Assembly (NCBI GenBank): GCA_963664595.2
Contig: CAXXOK010000006.1
Location: 62,001 to 126,000 of the forward strand
Reading direction: 5' to 3'
Length of the DNA stretch: 64,000 nucleotides
DNA from: CAXXOK01 sp963664595
Lineage (GTDB): Bacteria; Bacillota; Clostridia; Christensenellales; Aristaeellaceae
Shown here: positions 34,589 through 42,832 of the stretch, one piece after another
Layout: each line of letters opens with the position of its first letter
Position numbering within the stretch: the stretch's first letter is position 1
Position numbers and translations under genes: made by a program
Notes under the pieces: model-generated
The model's database searches: none
What the model was told of the DNA's origin: nothing
What the model saw: only the letters and a program-made list of their open reading frames with translations

Positions 34589-35869
34589 TCAGAAATCGCC
34601 GTCGGACAGGCCTTTGTAATACGAGGACGCTTCCAGATCAAAATGCCCGCTCTCGCCGTGGTCGGCAGGATGGGCGAGGAAAGGTTCGCGGATGTCTTCT
34701 CCCTCCGCGTCCACAGGGCATAGCGGTTCGTCGCTGTGGGGGAAATCCTTATGGTGCGCCGAAACCGCCCGCGACAGGCCGGGCGCACCGCAGGCCAGGA
34801 AGCCCGCGGCAAAAAGGTTTCGCATATCGTAACCGGAGGCGTTGTAGATGCGGATCACGTCGCGCTTTGAAAGCGTCTCCCAGCCCTCGGCAAACCGCCG
34901 GGCATCGCCGTCGTCCCCCCAGAACAGGGCGCGGAAGCGGGGCTCGCCCAGCGAATACAGCCGGTCCGCCGCGGCCAGGCGCACGCCGCCCTCCTCATCC
35001 GCCAGCATATCCAGCAGGTAGCCCCGGCCCGCCGGGATGCCCGCCGCCGCGAGCGCCATCGCCAGCCCCGGCTCGCGGCTGTAGGGGTTTTTCATGATGC
35101 TTTCGATCTCCGCGCGCTCCCTGCACACCCAGCCGATGACCCGGCTGTGGCCCTCGCGCGCCAGCAGGCGGTCGATATCGCCGTCCTCCCCGCGGATGAT
35201 CTGCGCGTAGGCCGGTTCCCCGAGCTTTGTAAGGACCTCTGCCGCGAAGGCGCGCGTATAGCGCGGCAGCACCAGCCTGGGAATCACAAGCGGTATGGCG
35301 CAGGCGTCCCCCTTTTGTTCGGCGGCGGCCAGCGCCGGGCCGGTTGCGCCGCCCCGCGCTTTTTCCAGCGCGGCGCACAGCGCCTCCGGGGACGCCTGAT
35401 GGCCGATGGCCCGGAACGCCTTTTGCACGGCCTTGTCCAGCTTCGTGTCCCCGGGGCCCAGGCAGCGGGCCAGCGCGTCGGCGGCCCGCTGCCCTCCGAT
35501 CTGCTCCAGCGCCTGCGGGAGATACGCCTTATCGGTAAAGGCGCCGCTTTCCTGTGAATCCAGCAGCTCCAACAGCAGCGAGAGCGCCTCGGGACTGGCG
35601 ATCTCGCCCAGTGCCCGGATGGCGTACTGCGCGTATGCCGCCTCGGCATACAGCAGCCGCCGGATCACCGGCGGCGCCTCTGCCGCCTGCAGCCTGCCCA
35701 GATACAGCAGGGACAGATCCACAATCCCGGCGTACCGGGGCCGGGGATCCGCGTCCAGATAGCCGCCGATAATCCCGATGAGCTGCCGCGCATCCAGCGC
35801 TTTTTGCGATAGCAGCCGTTCAAAATCCGGCAGGGGCAGGGCGGCGTATTCGTGATAGAGATCGTTCAT
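34589..35869 (-). CDS. HEAT-repeat-like protein with acidic C-terminal tail
   Basis: A 426-residue all-helical protein with repeated helix pairs (for example VIRRLLYAEAAYAQYAIRALGEIASPEALSLL, given here in part as IRALGEIASPEALSLLLELL near residue 90) typical of HEAT/PBS-lyase repeats. The C-terminal module FRALFWGDDGDARRF to VIRIYNASGYD (about 315-355) matches one in the neighbouring HEAT-like protein. The last 60 residues are rich in His, Asp, Glu and Tyr and end SSYYKGLSDGDF. The start at 35869 has AAAGGATG; the longer frame to 35914 has no ribosome binding site. It may be a scaffold and a substrate of the radical SAM enzyme downstream; both are inferences. Confidence 0.68.
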   Translation of the reverse strand: MNDLYHEYAALPLPDFERLLSQKALDARQLIGIIGGYLDADPRPRYAGIVDLSLLYLGRLQAAEAPPVIRRLLYAEAAYAQYAIRALGEIASPEALSLLLELLDSQESGAFTDKAYLPQALEQIGGQRAADALARCLGPGDTKLDKAVQKAFRAIGHQASPEALCAALEKARGGATGPALAAAEQKGDACAIPLVIPRLVLPRYTRAFAAEVLTKLGEPAYAQIIRGEDGDIDRLLAREGHSRVIGWVCRERAEIESIMKNPYSREPGLAMALAAAGIPAGRGYLLDMLADEEGGVRLAAADRLYSLGEPRFRALFWGDDGDARRFAEGWETLSKRDVIRIYNASGYDMRNLFAAGFLACGAPGLSRAVSAHHKDFPHSDEPLCPVDAEGEDIREPFLAHPADHGESGHFDLEASSYYKGLSDGDF

Positions 35870-35937
35870 TGCGCATCCTTTCGGCCATGGGCCGGGCACG
35901 GCTGCCACAAGCAAGCCATGTACGCCCGGAAAGCGGA

Positions 35938-37323
35938 TCAGAAATCAAAATCGGCTTCGTTCAGGTCGGCGTATTTGCTGTCCGTCCACCCGTCCTCGTG
36001 CTCTTCCACATCCTCATGGCCGCCTTCATCTGTGTGAAACCAGCCGCCTCTGCGGTAGCCGCCGTCGTCATATTCGGTATAATCCTCATGCGAATACGCA
36101 TCGGCTGCATCCGAATGCGAGGTTGAATCAAAATGCTCGGAAGGCCGGTAGCACAGGCTTTTGATCCGCTGCAAATCCGTGGTTGAATCCATAAAGGCCT
36201 GCGCGATTTTTTGACGGTCCTGCTGTGAAGCGGCGTTGAAAACCCTGAGGATCAGCTTTTTGGGCAGCAGCGCCTCAAACTCCGCCATGCGCTCAAGCTG
36301 CCCCGGCGTTTTACCGTCGCCGAAGATCAGCGCCCAATGGCCGCCGTCCGCCTCACACAGCAGGGTGATCAGCTCGTCACGCTCGGTTTCGGGCAGGGCC
36401 GAGGAACCGGAATAGCAGTTTGTGAACAGCTGTATCAGGGGCGTTTTGCCTTCTGTCAGGCTGGCTTTCAGGAGGCGGAACTTTTCCAGCTCCTGTCCGT
36501 ACGCGTGCAGGCTGTGATCCTGATAAAGCCTGCTCGCGTGCGCTTCCAGCGCGCCGCAGTCAAGGCCGCTTTGGGCGGCGATGCGGCGGTAATCCATCAG
36601 CTCGCCCCGGAGCTGTTCGCTCAGCCCGGTTTCGCCCAGCTCGCTCAGCAGCGCCCCGGTCCACCGGCGCATTTCCGGCGGCGCGATCAGGCGCTGGGTG
36701 AGCAGGGCGGCATCCAGGTGGTTTGTCTGTTTCAGGGTTTCCGCGCAGTACTTGTAAAGCGGGTCGCTTGCCGTTTGCATAATGCCGCGGAGCGCCGGGT
36801 GCAGGCCCGGATCCCCGAGGTTTTGCAAAATATCCTTGCAAAGGGCAAAGCGTTTCAGGTCCTCTGTTTGCAGGGCGTCGTAAAGCAAAGAGGGGATGCC
36901 GGGGTCCTTCAGCAAGATCAGCATCTCCGCGGAGAGCACGAAGGCGCTGTCGGTGGCGTTTTTCAGCACGGCGGTAAGCTTCGGCCCGACCAGCGCCGGG
37001 TTTTGCATGCCGATTTGCAGGATGGCCAGCTTCGCCTTGTCTTTATAGTCGGCATATCGCGTAACCTGGTAAAGGGCATTGTCCGCGGCGAAATAGCCGC
37101 TGGATTTCGGAAACAGCGTTTCCATGAAGAAATCCAGATACGCCGCCCCGCCGAACGCGGCCAAACCGTCCAGCAGATCGTCCGTCCAGCAGCGGTCCTT
37201 TTTGTACAGCTGCATCAGCCGGTCGGCCTGTCTGGTTTTGAGAAAATGCCTGACCCGGTGTTCATACCACAGGCTTACCCAAAGGTCCTTACCGTAATAC
37301 CGCAATTTATCCCGGATTGACAT
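35938..37323 (-). CDS. HEAT-repeat-like protein with His/Asp/Tyr-rich tail
   Basis: A 461-residue helical protein, first gene of operon 1. It starts MSIRDKLRYYGKDLW after GGAGGTG at 8 bp; the frame extending to 37542 runs through the promoter. Residues 25-330 form HEAT-like helix pairs. A module with WALIFGDGKTPGQL and LILRVFNAAS (about 335-390) is shared with the next gene. The last 65 residues are disordered and rich in Ser, His, Asp, Glu, Gly and Tyr (HFDSTSHSDAADAYSHEDY, then GWFHTDEGGHEDVEEHEDG), ending NEADFDF. The tail resembles a modifiable peptide more than a folded domain. Not a family I can name. Confidence 0.68.
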   Translation of the reverse strand: MSIRDKLRYYGKDLWVSLWYEHRVRHFLKTRQADRLMQLYKKDRCWTDDLLDGLAAFGGAAYLDFFMETLFPKSSGYFAADNALYQVTRYADYKDKAKLAILQIGMQNPALVGPKLTAVLKNATDSAFVLSAEMLILLKDPGIPSLLYDALQTEDLKRFALCKDILQNLGDPGLHPALRGIMQTASDPLYKYCAETLKQTNHLDAALLTQRLIAPPEMRRWTGALLSELGETGLSEQLRGELMDYRRIAAQSGLDCGALEAHASRLYQDHSLHAYGQELEKFRLLKASLTEGKTPLIQLFTNCYSGSSALPETERDELITLLCEADGGHWALIFGDGKTPGQLERMAEFEALLPKKLILRVFNAASQQDRQKIAQAFMDSTTDLQRIKSLCYRPSEHFDSTSHSDAADAYSHEDYTEYDDGGYRRGGWFHTDEGGHEDVEEHEDGWTDSKYADLNEADFDF

Positions 37324-37408
37324 GGCGGGCACCTCCGTTTGTCGGTGGGGAGTTGGATTCTGCCGGATGCGTGGCGGATGGCCGCGCGGCGCTGCTTGCT
37401 TTTGGTTT

Positions 37409-37475
37409 ATTGTATCAGACAAATTTTTGGTTTGTAAATGTGGAATCAAAACGGAGAGATCACATAAGGGCACAT
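37409..37475 (-). promoter_or_regulatory. promoter and CACAT sites of the HEAT/radical SAM operon
   Basis: Minus-strand TTTACA (37438-37433), an 18-bp spacer and TACAAT (37414-37409). TCCACATTTACA (37444-37433) is identical to the promoter of operon 2. Further upstream are CACAT copies at 37461 and 37471, again 10 bp apart. Nothing else was seen between here and the XRE gene end at 37654. Confidence 0.7.
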
Positions 37476-37653
37476 AGAGGAACACACTGAACAAAACGCC
37501 GGAAGAACGCAAACGCCGGGCGCGGCAGGCTGCAATAGCCATCGCGTCCGGCGTGGGAAGCGGATCAGGGTTCGGCGGGGGAAGCCTTGTCAGCCTTGTG
37601 AATGCCGCAGGCAGGAGAAAACCCTTTTGTCAGGCCTTTGGCGGCGTGCCCCC

Positions 37654-38238
37654 TTACACGGGCTGGTAAAACAGCCCGTGCCGCGAACAGTGCCACACGA
37701 GCAGGCCGTGGGCAAAGCAGGGGATGCGCGTTTGCAGGGTCCATTCCGGGTACTGCTTGCGCAGCATGACCGTGTCCCCGGTCAGCAGGGCCACAAAGGT
37801 GATGGAGTGCTCCCTTGTCATGTCGTGGCTGGAAGAAATATAGTACTCGTTTTCGATCATCTCCACCGAAAGCCGGTCCTCTTCCCCGGCCTTGCGGGGG
37901 ATCAGCGGCTGCAGCGTTTTGCCGCAGCAACTTACGGCGGCGCTCCCCGTGGCGGTGAGCAGATTGCCGCAGCTGGGGCATACATAGAACGACAGCTTTT
38001 TCATGTTGCCCCTGACCTGCGCGTTGGCGGTCAGCTCTCCGGACAGAAGCTCCTCCAGATTCACATCAAAGATTTTGGATAATGCGGGCAGCAGGGACAC
38101 ATCCGGGCAGCCCAGGCCGCGTTCCCATTTGGAAACCGCTTTGTCGCTGATGTTCATGCGGGCGGCCAGCTGCTGCTGGGTAAGACGCCGCTCCTTGCGC
38201 AGGGTGCGGATCAGCCCTCCGATTTTTGTACAGTCCAT
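37654..38238 (-). CDS. XRE-family regulator with C-terminal zinc-ribbon-like domain
   Basis: A 194-residue DNA-binding protein. The N-terminal HTH_3 domain covers residues 8-65 (LRKERRLTQQQLAARMNIS and KAVSKWERGLGCPDVSLL). A following domain has CPSCGN and SCCGKTLQPL, a Cys-rich pair that may bind a metal, then a beta-rich region with SSSHDMTREHSI and a C-terminal His/Cys cluster (FAHGLLVWHCSRHGLFY) like that of a desulfoferrodoxin-related fold. GGAGGTGA precedes the ATG. Upstream TTGTTT (about 38282) and TACAAT (about 38258) could be its promoter. It lies just upstream of the HEAT operon on the same strand, so it is a reasonable but untested candidate regulator of the CACAT sites. Confidence 0.82.
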   Translation of the reverse strand: MDCTKIGGLIRTLRKERRLTQQQLAARMNISDKAVSKWERGLGCPDVSLLPALSKIFDVNLEELLSGELTANAQVRGNMKKLSFYVCPSCGNLLTATGSAAVSCCGKTLQPLIPRKAGEEDRLSVEMIENEYYISSSHDMTREHSITFVALLTGDTVMLRKQYPEWTLQTRIPCFAHGLLVWHCSRHGLFYQPV

Positions 38239-38350
38239 GGGGTTTCACCTCCGGATTTCCATTGTAGCAAGCCGTGCGGAAAAAACAAGCAACGCTCCGT
38301 AGAGTTTGGCCGGGCCGTGTGTTCGCCGTGCGCCGCGGGCGTTAAAACAA

Positions 38351-38363
38351 GGCAATTCTTGCT
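38351..38363. repeat. left 13-bp direct repeat flanking element copy 3
   Basis: GGCAATTCTTGCT, repeated exactly at 38552-38564. It contains only a short GCAA/TTGC stem, so this target is less clearly a terminator than at the other three sites. Confidence 0.7.
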
Positions 38364-38551
38364 CAGCCTGTCAAAGAACGTCTTCGGGTCGTTATCGCTG
38401 CTCGCATCATAGCGCCTTGGGCGCTGTTCGCTTGCTTACCCCTTTGTTGTTAAACAAGCCTTTGGGGTTCCACCCCAATCCCCGGCAAGGGTTTCACCCC
38501 TGCACCCTGACCAGGACTTTCAGCCCTGGACCCTTCATTTTTGACAGCCTG
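38364..38551 (+). mobile_element. 188-bp terminator-associated repeat element, copy 3
   Basis: Exactly 188 bp, starting CAGCCTGTCAAAGAACG and ending TTTTTGACAGCCTG, in the same orientation as copies 1, 2 and 4. It is flanked by a 13-bp direct repeat. It lies between the divergent XRE and valS genes, so this insertion affects an upstream region; the right-hand repeat supplies the -35 of the valS promoter. Confidence 0.8.
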
Positions 38552-38564
38552 GGCAATTCTTGCT
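38552..38564. repeat. right 13-bp direct repeat flanking element copy 3
   Basis: Exact repeat of 38351-38363, followed by TTTTCC. Its last bases, TTGCT, form most of the valS -35 box (38560-38565). Confidence 0.7.
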
Positions 38565-38588
38565 TTTTCCGATGCTCAATGATATAGT
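38560..38588 (+). promoter_or_regulatory. promoter of the T-box valS gene
   Basis: TTGCTT (38560-38565), a 17-bp spacer and TATAGT (38583-38588). Transcription would begin near 38595, just before the T-box leader. Confidence 0.6.
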
Positions 38589-38604
38589 AAGTAAAATTTC
38601 ATAT

Positions 38605-38848
38605 CCAAAGCGATGACCGGGAGCAGTACGCTTTTCCGTGGATCCCAGAGAGAGAATGGCCGGTGAAAATTCTTGATCGACGAAAGCCGAAGTCGCCCGT
38701 GAGCGTAAGAAGAACGAATGCTAGTAGAACCGGCCGGGTATGCCCGTTACAGCGAAATGAGTGTCTGCAGTTACGCAGGTAATTGCAGGAAATTAGGTGG
38801 TACCGCGATTGATCGCCCTGAGTAGTTAAATGCTTGGGGCGATTTTGT
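38605..38848 (+). ncRNA. T-box leader, Val-specific
   Basis: Transcribed leader of valS that senses uncharged tRNA. The antiterminator T-box sequence AGGTGGTACCGCG is at 38794-38807. The terminator pairs ATCGCCC (38812-38818) with GGGCGAT (38837-38843), followed by TTTGTT. Stem I lies upstream with an AGAGAGA bulge near 38648. GAAGTC at 38689-38694 offers GTC (38692-38694), a Val codon, at a plausible specifier position, in keeping with the valyl-tRNA synthetase downstream. The T-box and terminator are clear; the specifier codon was placed by eye. Confidence 0.9.
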
Positions 38849-38862
38849 TATAAGGAGGACAT

Positions 38863-41246
38863 ATGGAGCTATTTGAAAAGCGCTACGACGGCTTGCGCGA
38901 GGAAAAAGAGATCAGGAAATACTGGGAAGAAAACAAGGTGTTTGCGTTTGACCCCCGAAAACAGGGACCCCTGTACTCTATCGATACGCCGCCGCCCACG
39001 GTGAACGGAAGCCTGCACATCGGCCATATTTTCAGCTATACGCAGGCTGAGATGATCGCCCGCTACCGCCGGATGCAGGGATACAACGTATTTTATCCCT
39101 TTGGCTTTGATGATAACGGCCTGCCCTCCGAACGGCTGGTGGAGAAGGAAACCGGCATCCGCGCCTCGGAGGTGTCCCGCGGCAAGTTTATCTCCGACTG
39201 CATTGCCACAACCGGGAAATACGAGGAGGAGTTCAAGGAGCTGTGGAAAGCCATGGGCTTTTCCTGCGATTGGAACCTTCAGTACTCCACGGTCAGCGCC
39301 AAGGCGCAGAAGATTTCACAGTCCAGGTTTATGGAGCTGGCCCAAAGCGGAGCCGCCTATACAAAGAACTCCCCGGTGCTGTGGTGCACGGAATGCCAAA
39401 CCTCCATCGCCCAGGCGGAGCTTGATACTAAAGAGCTGGATTCCGTTTTCAACTATATCCCCTTTACAGTGGAGGATACGGTGCTGGAGGTTGCCACAAC
39501 CCGGCCTGAGCTGCTGTACGCGGTTGTGTGCGTGTTTGTGAATCCCGAGGACCCCAGGTATAAGAAGTTCATTGGGAAAATGATCAAGGTGCCGCTGTAT
39601 GATTTTCTCGTTCCCATCATGGCGGACGAAAAGGTCAGTATGGAAAAGGGCACAGGCGTGGTGATGTGCGCCACGTTCGGCGATACAACCGATCTGGAGT
39701 GGGTGAACCAGTATCACCTGCCCTATAAAAAGGCGATCCTGCCCAACGGCATCATGGACGAGGCGGTGCCGTTTGTCGCGGGGCTGCGCGTGCGGGCGGC
39801 CCGCAGGAAGATGATTGAGCTGCTCAAGGAAAACGGGCTTTTGCTCAGGAGCGAGAAGCTGACCCATACCGTTTCCGTGCACGAGCGCTGCGGCACGGAG
39901 GTGGAGATCATCCCCTCCAAGCAGTGGTATATCGACGTTCTGTCCAAAAAACAGCAGCTTCTGGACGCCGGGGACGAGATCCACTGGTATCCGCCGACGA
40001 TGCAGAACCGCTACCGCGTTTGGGTGGAAAACCTGAAGTGGGACTGGTGTATTTCCAGGCAGCGGTATTTCGGCGTGCCGTTCCCCGTGTGGTATTGCAG
40101 GGAGTGCGGCAAGGCGCATTTTGCCGACGAAAGCCAATTGCCGGTGAACCCGCTGGAAACGCCGTATACCGGCGTTTGCGCGTGCGGCTGCCGGGAGTTT
40201 ATCCCGGAATCCGCGGTGTTTGATACCTGGGCCACCTCATCGCTCAGCCCGATGATCAACGAAAAGACCATCGGGGAGCTTGAGTATACCGGGCCCTTCT
40301 CCCCCATGAGCATGCGCACGCAGGCCCATGAGATTATCCGGACGTGGGCGTTTTATACGATCGTGCGCAGCCTGTACCACCGCCATGAGATCCCCTGGAA
40401 GGATATCATGATCTGCGGCTTTGTGCTGGCCAAGCCGGGTGAAAAAATCAGCAAATCCAAGGGAAACTCCAAGCTGACGCCGCAGGCCCTGATGGAGGCC
40501 TATCCGGCGGATATGATCCGGTACTGGGCCGCAAGCTCCCGCTTGGGCACGGACACGTTTTTTGACGAGCGCGAGCTTAACGAGGCGGGCAGGCGGCTGC
40601 TGACCAAGCTGTGGAACGCGTCCAGGTTCTGCCTGTCCCATTTGACGGATTTCAATCCGGACGCCGAAAAGAAGCTGCTGCCCGTTGACCGCTGGATGAT
40701 GGGAGCGGACAAGGCAGGCCACCCGGATGGCCCGCCAGCAGCTGGACAGCTACGAGATTGGGCTGGCGCGGCATATCATCGACGATCTGTTCTGGAATGA
40801 TCTGTGCGACGACTATGTGGAGGTTGTGAAGGAACGCCTGTACGAGCCGTCCATCCATGGTGCGGCGGAGCGCGCCCGGTGCGCAGTATGCGCTGTACAA
40901 TACGCTGCTCAACGTGCTCAAGCTGTACGCAATTTTTATTCCGTACATCACCGAAGCTATTTACCTCAAAGGATTTCAGCCCTTTGTCGGCGAAAAATCG
41001 GTTCATCTGCTGCAATGGGAGAAAGTGGAGGGGCTGGATGAGGATATTCTTTCGTTTGGCGAGGAGCTGAAAACCGCGCTTGAGACCATGCGCAGGTATA
41101 AATCCACCAACAACCTGTCCATGAAAGAGCCCATCGAAAGTCTGGAGATTACGGCGGCCGCATCCCACAAGGGCTGGATTGAGGAAGAGCGGCGCGATCT
41201 GGCTGCATGCACCCATGCGAAGAATATCTATTATCATTTCATATAA
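38863..41246 (+). pseudogene. valS: valyl-tRNA synthetase, second type (two frameshifts)
   Basis: Class I aminoacyl-tRNA synthetase that charges tRNA-Val. It opens with VNGSLHIGHIF (HIGH motif near residue 53), then GFDDNGLPSERLVEKETG, typical of the alternative ValRS lineage seen in Rickettsia and some Clostridia. An editing domain follows (TTRPELLYAV), and GEKISKSKGN is the KMSKS loop near residue 530. The frame shifts near 40701 (one extra G in GGG) and again near 40873; the three pieces together give about 793 residues and an intact anticodon-binding domain ending at TAA 41246. AAGGAGG precedes the ATG. Homopolymer-type indels in an otherwise sound gene suggest sequencing error. The T-box upstream supports the Val assignment. 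Confidence 0.85.
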
Positions 41247-41323
41247 GCCTTTGGCTGCAAAGGATACAGGCGGGCGGGTATCGATTTACCCACGGATGGT
41301 AACGGACGGCTGAACGTGCGGAG

Positions 41324-41375
41324 GCCCATTGTAGGTTTTATCCGCCGGAGAACGGCGGAAAAATCCGTAATGGGC
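41324..41375 (+). terminator. terminator-like hairpin after valS
   Basis: GCCCATT (41324-41330) pairs with AATGGGC (41369-41375), and inner CCGCCG pairs with CGGCGG around GAGAA; TTTCCCCC follows. The remaining bases to 41626 show no gene or clear promoter. Confidence 0.6.
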
Positions 41376-41626
41376 TTTCCCCCTACAGGAGCCAGACAAT
41401 GCAGGATGATCAAACGTATCCCGCTGATGTGGCATCGCCTTGTATTTGTCTGAAATCATTCGGTGGTCCTAAGGGCCGTTACTGTGCCAAGTTCTTTTGA
41501 TCCCGGCCGCTGTTCGGCGTTTCGGGATTCGGCAACCGATACGAATTGTGGACATACTGGTGGCAACAATTGTGTGGTATCATACGATCGTAAACAAATC
41601 ATTCAATGGGCTGGGAGGAGACACCC

Positions 41627-42136
41627 ATGCAGAATCAGGCGCTCGTTATCATCGATATTCAAAATGACATCACGAAGAACTATAAAGAGATCGTCGGCAA
41701 CATCAATCAGGCGGTAGCGTGGGCGGTCCGTCAGGGGCTTCCCGTGGTTTATATCCGGCACGAAAACCTGTCGGCCGGTACGAGGACATTCAAACCCGGC
41801 ACGCCGGGGGCCGAGCTGGTTGCGGAAATGAAAATCGTATCGGAGAATGTTTTTACGAAGCACAAGGAAAACGCGCTGACCAGCGAGGCCTTCGCGGACT
41901 TCATCCATCAAAACGAAATCACGGATTTCTACATCGCGGGCGCCGACGCCGTGGCCTGTGTGAAATCAACCTGCTATAACCTGCGCAAACAGAATTACAG
42001 CGTTACGGTGCTGGCGGATTGCGTTACCAGCTATGATAAACGCAAGATGGACGAAATGCTGCGCTATTATGCAAGCAAGGGCTGCAGGATTTGGCGCTTG
42101 AATGAGCTGCTGGCTGACCGGGGCGCGGAGGGGTGA
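41627..42136 (+). CDS. cysteine hydrolase, isochorismatase family
   Basis: A 169-residue cytoplasmic hydrolase. The Asp-Lys-Cys triad of the family is visible: Asp10 in VIIDIQND, a Lys in the VFTKHKENA segment, and Cys111 in ADAVACVKST, preceded by the expected cis-peptide region. Relatives include nicotinamidases and N-carbamoyl amidases; nothing here fixes the substrate. The ATG at 41627 follows GGGAGGAG; an in-frame ATG at 41606 has no site. It is monocistronic, ended by a strong hairpin at 42250. Confidence 0.85.
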   Translation: MQNQALVIIDIQNDITKNYKEIVGNINQAVAWAVRQGLPVVYIRHENLSAGTRTFKPGTPGAELVAEMKIVSENVFTKHKENALTSEAFADFIHQNEITDFYIAGADAVACVKSTCYNLRKQNYSVTVLADCVTSYDKRKMDEMLRYYASKGCRIWRLNELLADRGAEG

Positions 42137-42249
42137 GGGCGTTGCCGACGGTTGATGCGAAACACGGAGATTGCTTTATGAAGATTGGGATACGAAGAAG
42201 TGTAAATAGACGGCATTCCAATCGTGTGGAGATGTGAAACCGGGAGGCG

Positions 42250-42290
42250 GCCCGCGGCAGTTGATGAAAGCTGCCGCGGGCTGTTTCTTT
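42250..42290 (+). terminator. terminator after the cysteine hydrolase
   Basis: Perfect 11-bp stem GCCCGCGGCAG/CTGCCGCGGGC (42250-42281) with a 10-nt loop, then TGTTTCTTT. Confidence 0.85.
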
Positions 42291-42366
42291 ATGGGGGTTT
42301 TCACAGGATGTTGGCGGCTTAACCGGATTCAATCGGGAGGATAAAGGGAAACAGGGGAAGCGAAAT

Positions 42367-42410
42367 AGCGCTGGAAAACCTCGTAAAGCGAGGGCTTCCG
42401 GCGCTTTTCT
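42367..42410. terminator. second hairpin terminator
   Basis: AGCGC and CCTCG pair with CGAGG and GCGCT across an interrupted stem (42367-42405), followed by TTTTCT. Bases 42411-42717 carry no gene; two 15-bp-spaced copies of CACCCCGGAT occur at 42527 and 42542. Confidence 0.6.
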
Positions 42411-42717
42411 GATCACCGTCTCTTTCCAGAGGGAGAATGTGTAGCCTGAATAGGGATGGAGTATCCACGGTAGCCCAACCGAAAGCCGGACATATTCCCG
42501 TCTTTCCCACCGCATCCGGGCGCTCACACCCCGGATTCTCGCACCCCGGATGTTTATTTAAACGGCACAGTCCGTTTCGGTGGCCGCGCAAGGCGGGCGG
42601 CTGTAGCGGAACCATGATAACGGCGCTGTTGGAACGGCGGTACCAACAGCCAAGCAACCGCGCCATTTGCGCAGTAACAGCCGTTATGCCCTTCCTTTTG
42701 TTCCGAAAGGGAGAAAA

Positions 42718-42746
42718 CTGACAACAAAATGACAAACGGTGATATA
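42718..42746 (+). promoter_or_regulatory. possible promoter of the sugar ABC importer
   Basis: CTGACA (42718-42723), a 17-bp spacer and GATATA (42741-42746), about 85 bp before the binding-protein start. Confidence 0.5.
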
Positions 42747-42832
42747 GGTTTGGCGCGATCAGGATGATAAGATAAGCCAAAAGAAAGGGAACAGCTTATC
42801 CAAGCGTTCCCAATAGAGGAGGGTCCCAGTTC

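Noticed and set aside
26470..37320. Very long plus-strand open frames opposite the Clp, radical SAM and propeller-like genes (for example 29079-31460 and 31512-34619)
   Set aside because: They mirror the minus-strand genes in GC-rich sequence, are low-complexity Arg/Gly/Ala-rich and have no domain likeness.
28917..37323. Type VI secretion or phage-tail-like system (ClpV-like ATPase)
   Set aside because: No sheath, tube, baseplate or spike genes are present; the neighbours are HEAT-like, radical SAM and propeller-like proteins.
42527..42551. Short tandem repeat CACCCCGGAT
   Set aside because: Only two copies in a GC-rich gap; likely chance.
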